A stretch of 17,597 bases of DNA, taken from NCBI GenBank assembly GCA_009995705.1, contig JAADBR010000088.1, forward strand, positions 1-17,597. Reading direction: 5' to 3'. Under the pieces are notes generated by a model, which saw only the letters and a program-made list of their open reading frames with translations, was not told the DNA's origin and did not search any database. The position numbers were made by a program, and so were the translations under genes. Shown one piece after another: positions 1-6,398 of this stretch (its first letter is position 1; the number at the start of each line of letters is the position of its first letter). This DNA comes from Microcystis aeruginosa W13-11. GTDB taxonomy: Bacteria > Cyanobacteriota > Cyanobacteriia > Cyanobacteriales > Microcystaceae.

Positions 1-2
1 AG

Positions 3-112
3 TTTAAAGAGGAATGGCAAGGAGAAGAACCAGAGGTATATGTAATGGACGCAGCTTTTTATACTCAAGAAAACCTCAGTGACTTTCAGTATAGTATCAA
101 ATGGATTAGCCG
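3..112 (+). mobile_element. Transposase fragment (IS4/IS1634-like), truncated at both ends
   Basis: An open frame enters from the window edge in frame 3 and reads as an internal transposase piece: FKEEWQGEEPEVYVMDAAFY, then a TQENLSDFQ stretch and KWISRE. The pattern 'YV-D-A-(F/L)YT-EN ... WISR' is typical of the catalytic region of IS1634-family (IS4 superfamily) DDE transposases; this is recalled family knowledge, not a search result. Identity stops at about 110-115, just where the minus-strand PEP-CTERM frame begins, and the frame then continues as nonsense to a stop near 181-183. This is a remnant whose left part lies outside the window. No terminal inverted repeat or target duplication can be checked here. 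The family assignment is the weak point. Confidence 0.5.
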
Positions 113-325
113 AGAGAGAGCAAGGAGGCTGAGGGTTGAGGTGGGTTCAGGGGTGGAGACAGGATTAGTTGCTACGTCGAACTGAAAGTTATCCCATCCG
201 AGTCCGGCAGGATCAGTAACGTTATATATTCGTATAGACGAGACATTACTAAAGCCAGTTAGGTCAACGAGATTTGGTACCAAAGGGTCATTGAATCCCA
301 AAATATTAACGGTCGAAGAAAATAA
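86..325 (-). pseudogene. PEP-CTERM protein C-terminal fragment, cut by IS debris
   Basis: The minus frame is open from about 325 to 86, with a stop at 326-328 upstream. It reads NILGFNDPLVPNLVDLTGFS, then SIRIYNVTDPAGLGWDNFQF, and ends STPEPTSTLSLLALS. The PEP motif followed by a hydrophobic run is the start of a PEP-CTERM sorting signal, which normally continues through a membrane segment to a basic tail. Here it breaks after LALS into RLIHLILY, which is antisense of the transposase remnant, so the basic tail is lost. The only possible start is TTG at 301 and the signal peptide is missing, so both ends are gone. Intact relatives would be exported and anchored or processed by an exosortase. 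The intact PEP-CTERM gene at 5429-6220 has a closely similar C-terminal DNA stretch. Confidence 0.55.
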
Positions 326-430
326 TCAGTACATTTACATTTAAACTCATAATTTTCAAAACTCCCTACAGTGCGATCGCCCTCCTTGTAGCTTGAGTTA
401 AGTAACAATCCAAGGCAGATGACAGAAAAA

Positions 431-500
431 TACACATTACTCCCCCCATAACTGTATCAAAAGCTACAATTTAATAAATCTTTACATTTCTTTCCCTAGC
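431..500 (+). promoter_or_regulatory. Repeat module A: TGTA-N8-TACA plus TAN3T hexamer
   Basis: One of three related modules of about 65 bp in this window. In order: TACACA at 431, a C-run, TGTATC-AAAA-GCTACA (453-468), then AATTTAATAAATC, then TACATT (483-488) starting exactly 15 bases after TAC, then a pyrimidine-rich stretch. The core fits the NtcA consensus GTA-N8-TAC and the hexamer resembles a -10 box, but the 15-base gap is shorter than the roughly 22 usual in NtcA-activated promoters. It sits directly before the truncated DUF29 reading frame. A promoter role is inferred. Confidence 0.4.
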
Positions 501-509
501 TTAGAGGGA

Positions 510-906
510 TTGCGTCGGGGGGATTTTCAATCGGTAGATTGGCAGAATTTGTTAGAGGAGTTGGCAGATTTTGGGAAAAATAATCGACAAGCGCTTAAGA
601 GTCTCTTAACTCGACTCCTAGAACATTTAACGAGATTACAACCAAGCGGGATGGAAAAAAGAAATCAGGAATTTTCGCCTACAAATTGCTGATCTTTTAG
701 AAGATAGTCCCAGCTTAAAGTCCTATTTAAGGGAAATTTTAGCAAAATATTATCTCGATGCTCGCAATCTGATGATTGACGAAACCAGATTAGATGCCAG
801 TATTTTCCCTGTGGAAGTGTTAGCTAATCTAGAGGAGATTCTCGATCAAAATTGGCTGCCGGATTGGGAAGATATAAACAGCGATAAATCTTCCCAAGCG
901 AACTAA
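510..906 (+). pseudogene. DUF29 family protein, frameshifted and 5'-truncated
   Basis: Two frames together make a DUF29 protein, a small helical family abundant in cyanobacteria with no established function. The first part begins at about 510 (LRRGDFQSVDWQNLLEELAD) and runs through SLLTRLLEHLTRLQ. The second begins at about 640 in another frame (NQAGWKKEIRNFRLQIADLL) and ends SDKSSQAN with TAA at 904-906. The first frame stops at 690-692. Between LTRLQ and NQAGW intact members have several more residues (usually with a YW pair), so a small frameshifting deletion near 638-642 is likely. The usual N-terminal segment (about 20 residues beginning MxxLYxxDF) is also missing, and no ATG is available. 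It ends 9 bases before the stop of the convergent gene at 916-1296. Confidence 0.75.
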
Positions 907-915
907 AGATTAGCT

Positions 916-1296
916 TCACCTACCCGGTTTACAAACATTATAATCTTCGTGAGAGATGACCGCTTCTGGGACGAGGAGATTGCCGTGGTCGCGACAGATG
1001 AGGCGATAATTGCGGGTAACGGGGATACTGATAATAAAGCGATCGTGTCGCAATCGTTTACCGTGGAAATCTCGATAATTGCGGTGATCTTGCAATCCTT
1101 GCAGGATTTCCCTAGCTTTAAGTACGACATTTTTCGGTAATTCCCGCAGATCGATCGGGTCTTGGGAAAAAGTGGCTTCCCAAGCATTTTTTTGACGTTT
1201 TCTTTCTTCCCAAGCGGCATCTAGTTGAGCGCAATGATGGCAGACTTGGCCATAACCCTTGTGACCACAGGGAAACTTCTTCTTTCTTCTGGACAT
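916..1296 (-). CDS. Small zinc-ribbon plus RelE-like protein
   Basis: A 126-aa protein. The N-terminus holds C10-x-H12-x6-C19-x2-C22 (with extra His20-21), a plausible zinc-binding knuckle preceded by a basic MSRRKKK start. A charged helical linker follows (about 27-45: AAWEERKRQKNAWEATF). The C-terminal half (about 74-121) reads DFHGKRLRHDRFIISIPVTR, NYRLICRDHGNLLVPEAVIS and HEDYN, resembling the beta-sheet end of RelE/ParE/HigB toxins ('YRLI...VISHxxY'). Such proteins are ribosome-dependent RNases or gyrase poisons; whether this one is active is unknown. No antitoxin-like ORF lies next to it, since the neighbour is a broken DUF29 gene on the other strand. The ATG at 1296 has no obvious Shine-Dalgarno. 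I believe similar proteins are conserved and uncharacterised in cyanobacteria. The toxin fold is an inference from motif shape. Confidence 0.72.
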   Translation of the reverse strand: MSRRKKKFPCGHKGYGQVCHHCAQLDAAWEERKRQKNAWEATFSQDPIDLRELPKNVVLKAREILQGLQDHRNYRDFHGKRLRHDRFIISIPVTRNYRLICRDHGNLLVPEAVISHEDYNVCKPGR

Positions 1297-1502
1297 AATA
1301 CCATCTGTCTGTGGGGCTGTGAGAGACTATTCAAGAGCGGTAAAGCTTGCTTCACTTTTGGCAGATGGAGAAGAAAGTCTTTACCTAGTGATTATCTATA
1401 CTTACCAGCATACAGGGAGCGATACCTCGTTTGGCCATTGACCAGCGAGAAAGTTGATCTTGGTTAGTTAAGGCCGGCTGTCACCAACAGGATTAAGGCT
1501 GC

Positions 1503-2555
1503 TTAAAATAATTCCCATTCTTGGGTTCTTAAACGTTTGAGAATAGCCAAACGGCTACTAAAATAATTAGCACAGAGACGACTATAATCGGTTAAACGCA
1601 GGTTATTTAAGCTAATTGACCAAGACCAAATATAGGCCGCTTGGGTGAGATACTGAAGACAAGATAATTCACCATCGGTTAAAGGCACTGTTTGCTCGTA
1701 ACCTTGGATAAAACCATGGCGAATCTGGCGATGTAAGCCAGATTGTAGGGAAACTTGCAGAAATTTAGCGATATCAAAAACTCGCCAACCATAACCGCAC
1801 TGATCGAAATCAAATAGGGTCATCTGATTATCCGGGGTGATATGCACATTACCACTATGAGGATCGCCCCAACAAATACTCCAATAGGGAGATTCTGTCG
1901 GTAACTTGGCGGTTTCTTCCTCTATTTCCCCAATGGTTTCTAAAACACAGTCTAGGTCGCTCGGTCGTTGGTGCAGAAAAGGTGCGATGATTTGCAGGGA
2001 ATCCTTGAGAAGATATTTGAGGTTGAGGGGATGACGATAGGCTAGGGTTTGAAAATCTGCTGTCACCCGATGTAAATTAGCCACGATCGCGCCTAAATGA
2101 TAGGCTTGTTCTATATCTATATCCCCAATAGCAATTCCCCCCGGAGCATAGGGAAAGAGGACGGCGTAACGTTTCCCTTCCGGAGCATTAATTTCTAGGG
2201 ATAAATCACCATTTTTGCTGCGAATTGGCGCGGCGACGGGAACCTGAGAGCGATCGAGATAATCTAATAATTCTAACTCGAAGTCGATTTCCATTTTGCT
2301 GCGCCAATGGCAGTGAGATACGCGCAAAATGTAGGGAGTTGTCAGGGTTTCGAGGAGATACACATCACTTAAACCCCGATGCCAAAATTGACAATTTTTC
2401 GGCATATCAATCTCGTAACGAGAAAAAACTAAATCTGCTAGGGCAGCAGGGGCCAGAGTGGAGTAGAGTGTGGGAAAAGTCCATTCTCCAGTGCGAAAAT
2501 TGGCAGCGGGAGAACTGGAAGGCAGTAAATTGAGCGAAGCCAGAAAAGTCGTCAC
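1503..2555 (-). CDS. APH-family phosphotransferase
   Basis: A 350-aa protein of the aminoglycoside phosphotransferase/choline kinase-like superfamily, which transfers ATP phosphate to a small-molecule hydroxyl; the substrate cannot be read from sequence. The N-lobe has FWHRGLSDVYLLET (about 58-70, nucleotide-binding loop) and YILRVS with E89/E93-E95 downstream. The catalytic loop is CWGDPHSGNVHI (about 228-239; Asp231, Asn236), where the classic HGD histidine is Trp. The metal-binding segment is LFDFDQCGYGWRVFDIAKFL (about 247-266; Asp249, Asp251). A helical C-terminus follows. I chose GTG at 2555 because GGGAGGGA lies just upstream with good spacing; a TTG at 2573 would add six residues. It stands alone on the minus strand. 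It is unlikely to be a resistance gene; a cyanobacterial housekeeping kinase is more probable. Confidence 0.8.
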   Translation of the reverse strand: MTTFLASLNLLPSSSPAANFRTGEWTFPTLYSTLAPAALADLVFSRYEIDMPKNCQFWHRGLSDVYLLETLTTPYILRVSHCHWRSKMEIDFELELLDYLDRSQVPVAAPIRSKNGDLSLEINAPEGKRYAVLFPYAPGGIAIGDIDIEQAYHLGAIVANLHRVTADFQTLAYRHPLNLKYLLKDSLQIIAPFLHQRPSDLDCVLETIGEIEEETAKLPTESPYWSICWGDPHSGNVHITPDNQMTLFDFDQCGYGWRVFDIAKFLQVSLQSGLHRQIRHGFIQGYEQTVPLTDGELSCLQYLTQAAYIWSWSISLNNLRLTDYSRLCANYFSSRLAILKRLRTQEWELF

Positions 2556-2639
2556 GATTCCCTCCCGATGCAAGTGTGGACAACCCTCGCATCATCCTAT
2601 TTTATAGGCCACATATATTACAAATTGGTTCGATCGCTC

Positions 2640-2654
2640 CGTATATTTCGCTAC
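2640..2654 (+). promoter_or_regulatory. NtcA-like GTA-N8-TAC site
   Basis: GTA at 2641-2643, TATTTCGC, TAC at 2652-2654, followed by ATTCC and then TTGACA (2661-2666), a good -35-like hexamer. It lies about 85 bases upstream of the phosphotransferase start on the other strand and far from mgtE. The match may be by chance because this 6-base consensus is short; the resemblance to the other sites in the window (CGCTACATT) is the reason to list it. Confidence 0.25.
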
Positions 2655-2839
2655 ATTCCTTTGACAGTGATCAGATTTGAGTTTTCACCACCTACAGCAG
2701 TTATCTGATTGGTGAGATGGGAAGTTTTCGTTTTCGGGAGTAGGTTGTTAATACCAAATTAGTTTATACTTCTTGATCAGAAACGCTGTATCTAATTCAG
2801 TCCTGGGAGAAAGTCGGCTCTCTTGGGTTTGGTGGCTAA

Positions 2840-2859
2840 AATGTATTCTAAGATACATT
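2840..2859 (-). promoter_or_regulatory. Perfect palindrome AATGTAT-N6-ATACATT
   Basis: The arms AATGTAT (2840-2846) and ATACATT (2853-2859) are perfectly inverted around six bases, and the core is TGTA-N8-TACA. Read on the minus strand it is preceded by a run of seven C (complement of the G-run at 2869-2875), like modules A and B, but the AATAAATCTTTACATT tail of those modules is missing. The nearest minus-strand gene is the phosphotransferase, whose start is about 285 bases away. Likely an operator-type site of the same regulator; inferred. Confidence 0.35.
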
Positions 2860-3120
2860 CCTTCTAGCGGGGGGGTGGAACGAACCACAAAGACACAAGG
2901 ATTGATCGATCCTATGTAAGTTAAACTGATCACACAGGACCTAGAAGAGCCGAAAGTCTTTCTATTGATTGAGCTTTTTTAATCTAGCTTTTTAAGAAGC
3001 GGAATCAGCTTGGTTCGTTTGTTCGCTTGTGCCACCCTACTTTCTTCGCTTACAATCCTCTTGTCTTTTCCATCAATTTTTCGAGCTTCCCTTTTTAGTT
3101 ACCTTACCCAATTATCAATT

Positions 3121-4527
3121 ATGAATAACAATGAAATCGACTTTCCCAAAGGCTCTAAGAGCAACCTAAGAGATGTTATCACAGGTCAGTTACTCATTTT
3201 TTTAGAAGCCCAAAATTATGACGCAGCTAAAACTCTATTAATTCCCGTCGCTTCCGTGGATATAGCAGAAGCGATCGCGGACTTACCTAAAACCCTACAA
3301 ATCATTGCCTTCCGACTTTTAAATAAATCTCAAGCCATTGACGTTTATGAACATTTAGATAGAAATACCCAATATTTATTAATCGAAAAGTTTAAAAATG
3401 CGGAAGCAAATGAAATTATTAATAATATGTCTCCTGATGATCGAGTCAAGTTATTTGATGAATTACCTCCTCAATTAGCGAGGACTTTAGTGGCTCAATT
3501 ATCCTCTGAAGAAAGAGAGTTAAATGCTTTATTGTTCGGGTATTCTGCTGATACAGCAGGGCGAATTATGACCCCGAAATATATCTATGTTAAAGAAACT
3601 ATTACCGCTAATGAAGCCCAAGCTAAAATCAGAAATTTGGCCGATAAAATCGAAGTAGCTTACTATATCTATGTGACAGATAATAACAAGAGATTACAGG
3701 GAACCTTATCTTTAAAAGATTTAATTGTCGCTGAACCAGAAGCCATAATTTCTGAAATTATGAACAGAAATATTATTTATGCCTATACCGATACAGACCA
3801 AGAAGAAGTCGCTAAATTGATTCAACGCTATGATTTATTAGCTTTGCCAATTGTTGATAAAGATGAAAACTTATTAGGGGTAGTTACGGTAGATGATGTC
3901 ATCGACATTTTAGAGGAAGAAGCAACTGAAGATATTTATAAGATGGGAGCAATTAACACGGAATCCGATGATCAAAATTACTTTAAATTGGGCTTGTATA
4001 AAATCACAAAAAAACGAATACCCTGGTTATTAATTTTATTAATCACGAATTCTGGAACAGTTTTTTTAATGAGTAATTTTGAGGAAGTATTAGAAGAAGT
4101 AGTTGCCTTAGCCTTTTTTACGCCATTATTAATTGATGCAGGGGGAAATATAGGTGCACAGTCATCAACCGTTGTTATTAGGGGATTAAGTACCGATGAA
4201 TTAAGAGATAAGAAACCGCTTTCAATTATTGTGAAAGAGTTAATAACAGGGGGATTATTAGGAATCATTTTAGCCGTCATTGTGATTGCCATGGTTTTTG
4301 TATTTTTAGGTAAACCAGAGATTGGTTTTATAGTGGGAATTAGTTTAATTGCTATCTCAATTATTGCAGCAACGACAGGTACAGCATTACCCTTTGTCTT
4401 TAACAAAATGGGATTTGATCCTGCTTTAATGTCTGCTCCTTTTATTACGACAGTGGTTGATGTTTTAGGAATTTTTATTTATTTCAGTATTGCTCAATTA
4501 ATCCTAAAGGAAAACTTGAGAAATTGA
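3121..4527 (+). CDS. mgtE: Magnesium transporter MgtE
   Basis: A 468-aa inner-membrane Mg2+ channel that feeds magnesium into the cytosol and is gated by intracellular Mg2+. Order: MgtE N domain with superhelical repeats (about 20-140), the signature FGYSADTAGRIMTPKYIYV (about 139-157), two CBS domains (about 150-275), a connecting helix, and about five membrane segments (about 300-462). The pore signature is LIDAGGNIGAQSSTVVIRGL (about 337-356). The last segments carry TGTALPF and GFDPALMSAPFITTVVDVLG; Asp447 in TTVVD likely matches the pore aspartate known in Thermus MgtE. Length is normal for the family. I chose ATG 3121 over TTG 3010 because the extra 37 residues form a hydrophobic stretch absent from the family. 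It is monocistronic, and codon use is AT-rich compared with pgk. Confidence 0.95.
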   Translation: MNNNEIDFPKGSKSNLRDVITGQLLIFLEAQNYDAAKTLLIPVASVDIAEAIADLPKTLQIIAFRLLNKSQAIDVYEHLDRNTQYLLIEKFKNAEANEIINNMSPDDRVKLFDELPPQLARTLVAQLSSEERELNALLFGYSADTAGRIMTPKYIYVKETITANEAQAKIRNLADKIEVAYYIYVTDNNKRLQGTLSLKDLIVAEPEAIISEIMNRNIIYAYTDTDQEEVAKLIQRYDLLALPIVDKDENLLGVVTVDDVIDILEEEATEDIYKMGAINTESDDQNYFKLGLYKITKKRIPWLLILLITNSGTVFLMSNFEEVLEEVVALAFFTPLLIDAGGNIGAQSSTVVIRGLSTDELRDKKPLSIIVKELITGGLLGIILAVIVIAMVFVFLGKPEIGFIVGISLIAISIIAATTGTALPFVFNKMGFDPALMSAPFITTVVDVLGIFIYFSIAQLILKENLRN

Positions 4528-4648
4528 TGGACAAGGCAAAAAGATTAGACCGATTTAAGTCTGAATTGGCGTTCCATAATTTGCCCAAGGTTATATCTTT
4601 GAACTCTCGATAATTTTTAATCCTCAATCCTCAATTCCGGCCATTATT

Positions 4649-4850
4649 TAGGGTTTGCTGAAAAAGTTTTTAGTGGGGGTAGGGTGTGGGGTGTAGGGTT
4701 TTAACCATTTTGAGGGGGTCAATTACCTAATTTTCAGGGAAAAAGTCACTGAATTTTCCCCCCGATCACTCCCAGTCCGCTACTTTTTGATTGACAAAAA
4801 GTCTAAAAGTCTTACCCAACAAGGTTTTTAGATTTATTCAGCAGACCCTA
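4649..4850. mobile_element. MITE with 17-bp terminal inverted repeats and TA duplication
   Basis: A non-coding element of 198 bp (4651-4848) flanked by TA on both sides (4649-4650, 4849-4850). The left end reads GGGTTTGCTGAAAAAGT; the right end read inward is GGGTCTGCTGAATAAAT, 13 of 17 identical. The interior is G-rich then C-rich (GTGGGGGTAGGGTGTGGGG early, TTTTCCCCCC later). TA target duplication with GGG... ends fits a non-autonomous element mobilised by an IS630/Tc1-mariner-type transposase (inference). A half-copy is at 13243. The remaining bases 4528-4648 and 4851-4917 show nothing recognisable. Confidence 0.7.
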
Positions 4851-4917
4851 TTTACCGCTCTCGACGATTATTTTAAATGGCTAAAAGTTTAGCCTGAAAA
4901 AATATTGCTTATATTGA

Positions 4918-5205
4918 TTATTCGTTACTGAGATGACGTAGTTTATCCCGAAAATAGCCAAAGCTGGGCGAGCGATTAATCTCCACATTCATCTGAGGAG
5001 AAATATTTTCTGCCCAGACTGTTTTCTCTTGACCCACAGAAGCTCCACCTAACTTAGATAATTGTTTCGCTCCACCTCTGTATAGAGCATCTGCCAGTTT
5101 TTCCCAAGTGCCACAGATACTATCATTAATATAAGTGGGGAGGCACAATTCTTTGTAGGATGGGTTAGCAGTAGCGCAACATGATCGGGCTTCGTACCTT
5201 ACCAT
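4918..5205 (-). CDS. Doubtful hypothetical protein, possibly a gene remnant
   Basis: A 95-aa open frame from ATG 5205 that I do not recognise. The first part (MVRYEARSCCATANPSYKEL) is encoded by DNA resembling the cyanobacterial dispersed repeat of the type GTAGGATGGGTTAGC...AGCGCAAC (about 5156-5182), so this part is probably not original coding sequence. The rest (CLPTYINDSICGTWEKLADA onward, with VWAENISPQMNVEINRSPSF, ending GYFRDKLRHLSNE) has natural protein composition, with clustered aromatic and charged residues and a long run free of stops. It could be the 3' remnant of a larger gene placed behind a repeat. There is no Shine-Dalgarno at the ATG. It might be an intact small gene, a fragment or noise; evidence is balanced. 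Confidence 0.35.
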   Translation of the reverse strand: MVRYEARSCCATANPSYKELCLPTYINDSICGTWEKLADALYRGGAKQLSKLGGASVGQEKTVWAENISPQMNVEINRSPSFGYFRDKLRHLSNE

Positions 5206-5352
5206 TAAGATAACTTCTGTAATTAACTTCCTTTATAATATAAAATCACAATATCGATTAAATTTTACGATATCGATCCCAAAAATCTTGTTCTACCACA
5301 ATAAACTACTTGTGAGCAATTAATTAATAAAATTTAATGAGTAGAAACACAG

Positions 5353-5391
5353 CCAAAAAATAAAACCCCCTCAACTGACTGAATGAAGGGG
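5353..5391 (-). terminator. Rho-independent terminator of the PEP-CTERM gene
   Basis: On the minus strand, CCCCTTCA and TGAGGGGG pair as an 8-base stem with one mismatch across a 10-base loop, followed by TTTTATTTTTT. It lies 38 bases after the stop of the gene at 5429-6220. The AT-rich stretch 5206-5352 shows no gene. Confidence 0.65.
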
Positions 5392-5428
5392 CATTTATTG
5401 TGTTTTTGGTGGGCAATTTAGCCGACTT

Positions 5429-6220
5429 TTATGGCTTAAGTTTGCGCTTGAGGGTTGAAGCTGCGCCGAGAGTGACGAGGCCGAGGGTTGAGGTGAGTTC
5501 GGGGACTGTAGTTGAGATCATAAAACTTCCACCATCCCCCCCAACAAGTGTTAGGCGAGGATTTCCCTGTAGCTTGATGTTCAAAGTGGAAAAAGTACCC
5601 AATAACGCCACAGAACCGTAAGCGGAACGAGCACCAGTAGTCGGAGGGGGAGTAAAGGGAGAAAGACCAACGCTAGTAAACGGATTCGCATCGGCGATGA
5701 TTTTGTTCGTGGTATCCACTGTTAAGCCTTCGCCACCACCGCCGTTACCGCTCAATAAATTAAGTGCGATCGAACCACTGCTCGGACCAGAAAAATCATA
5801 GATCATCTCGTCAAGATTGGCAACGTGAAAGATGGGATTGGTCACGGGCGAGCTAAGCTGAATCTTTAAAGTCGCACTCTGGCTGCTTGCTCCTACGAAC
5901 TCATAACCTAACCGATCACCTAAATTTTGGGATGGAGTATAGATGTTGCTGTAACTGTATTGGGGAGTAGTATTATCGATTGTTGTTCCTCCCCAATCTG
6001 TCGGGTTAATGCCTAGAATCTGAAAGTTAGAGGAGCCACCAGCAAGTAGAGAACCTGTAACGTTCACTCCGCCTAGCGTTCCCGCGAATGTTCCTGTGCC
6101 AGGTCCCCCAGGGGTAAAGGTATTCAAGTCAAGGAAAACTACTGCTGCTTTCGCTTGGGGAACCGCGATCAAGATACTGGTTGTGAGCGCAGTGATCGAT
6201 AACAATGAGACAAGTTTCAT
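5429..6220 (-). CDS. Exported PEP-CTERM domain protein with a PEL variant signal
   Basis: A 263-aa secreted protein. Residues 1-25 form a Sec signal peptide (basic MK, hydrophobic core LLSITALTTSILIAV, then PQAKA-A cleavage). The middle is rich in Gly, Ser, Thr and Asn with a beta-sandwich feel (FLDLNTFTPGGPGTGTFAGT; a GNGGGGEG loop near 158-165) and no catalytic motif. The C-terminus is VPELTSTLGLVTLGAASTLK followed by a basic RKLKP tail: a PEP-CTERM sorting signal with P-E-L instead of P-E-P. Family members are exported and handled by an exosortase, often surface or exopolysaccharide associated. The PEP-to-PEL change is one base (CCC to CTC). It is monocistronic, divergent from the toxin-antitoxin pair, and ends at a clear terminator. 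Function beyond export is unknown. Confidence 0.85.
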   Translation of the reverse strand: MKLVSLLSITALTTSILIAVPQAKAAVVFLDLNTFTPGGPGTGTFAGTLGGVNVTGSLLAGGSSNFQILGINPTDWGGTTIDNTTPQYSYSNIYTPSQNLGDRLGYEFVGASSQSATLKIQLSSPVTNPIFHVANLDEMIYDFSGPSSGSIALNLLSGNGGGGEGLTVDTTNKIIADANPFTSVGLSPFTPPPTTGARSAYGSVALLGTFSTLNIKLQGNPRLTLVGGDGGSFMISTTVPELTSTLGLVTLGAASTLKRKLKP

Positions 6221-6254
6221 TTTTTAGTGGTTTTAAGGTAAACGTCCCCGACTA

Positions 6255-6320
6255 TACACACTTCCCCCCCGTTGTATCTTACGCTACATTTTTATAATTA
6301 TTTATATTTCTCTCCCTCAT
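6255..6320 (+). promoter_or_regulatory. Repeat module B, before the toxin-antitoxin pair
   Basis: Same layout as module A: TACACA (6255-6260), CTTCCCCCCC, TGTATC-TTAC-GCTACA (6273-6288), AT-rich spacer, TATATT (6303-6308) again 15 bases after TAC, then TTCTCTCCCT. It lies in the divergent gap, 91 bases before the chosen toxin start and about 50 bases upstream of the PEP-CTERM ATG, so it could serve the toxin operon on the plus strand and affect both. Promoter function is inferred from the TATATT hexamer and repetition. Confidence 0.45.
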
Positions 6321-6398
6321 GACTGATACGGGTATCTGTACTACTTCCGATTTGGCAATTTGATTGACACTCTCGCTCAAATGTCAGAAAATGAAGGC

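Larger units (their letters stand above)
2556..3120. other. Gene-free stretch between phosphotransferase and mgtE
   Basis: No convincing ORF is present; short open frames here lack ribosome sites and family features. The stretch holds two GTA-N8-TAC palindromic sites (2641-2654 and 2843-2856, listed separately). From about 2960 it is T-rich leader DNA with no visible Shine-Dalgarno before the mgtE ATG. I looked for an M-box or ykkC-like magnesium leader but could not assign one by eye. Confidence 0.5.

Noticed and set aside
949..1467. Plus-strand ORFs opposite and upstream of the zinc-ribbon gene
   Set aside because: They are frame shadows of the 916-1296 gene or cross its start region, with no protein-like features.
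2748..2933. 61-aa minus-strand ORF in the long intergenic stretch
   Set aside because: It reads through the palindrome and C-run, lacks a ribosome site and shows no domain.
3010..3120. N-terminal extension of MgtE from TTG
   Set aside because: The added hydrophobic stretch is not part of MgtE proteins, and ATG 3121 fits the family start.
3978..4406. 142-aa open frame antisense to mgtE
   Set aside because: It is a shadow of the AT-rich membrane part of mgtE; composition mirrors it and there is no ribosome site or family motif.
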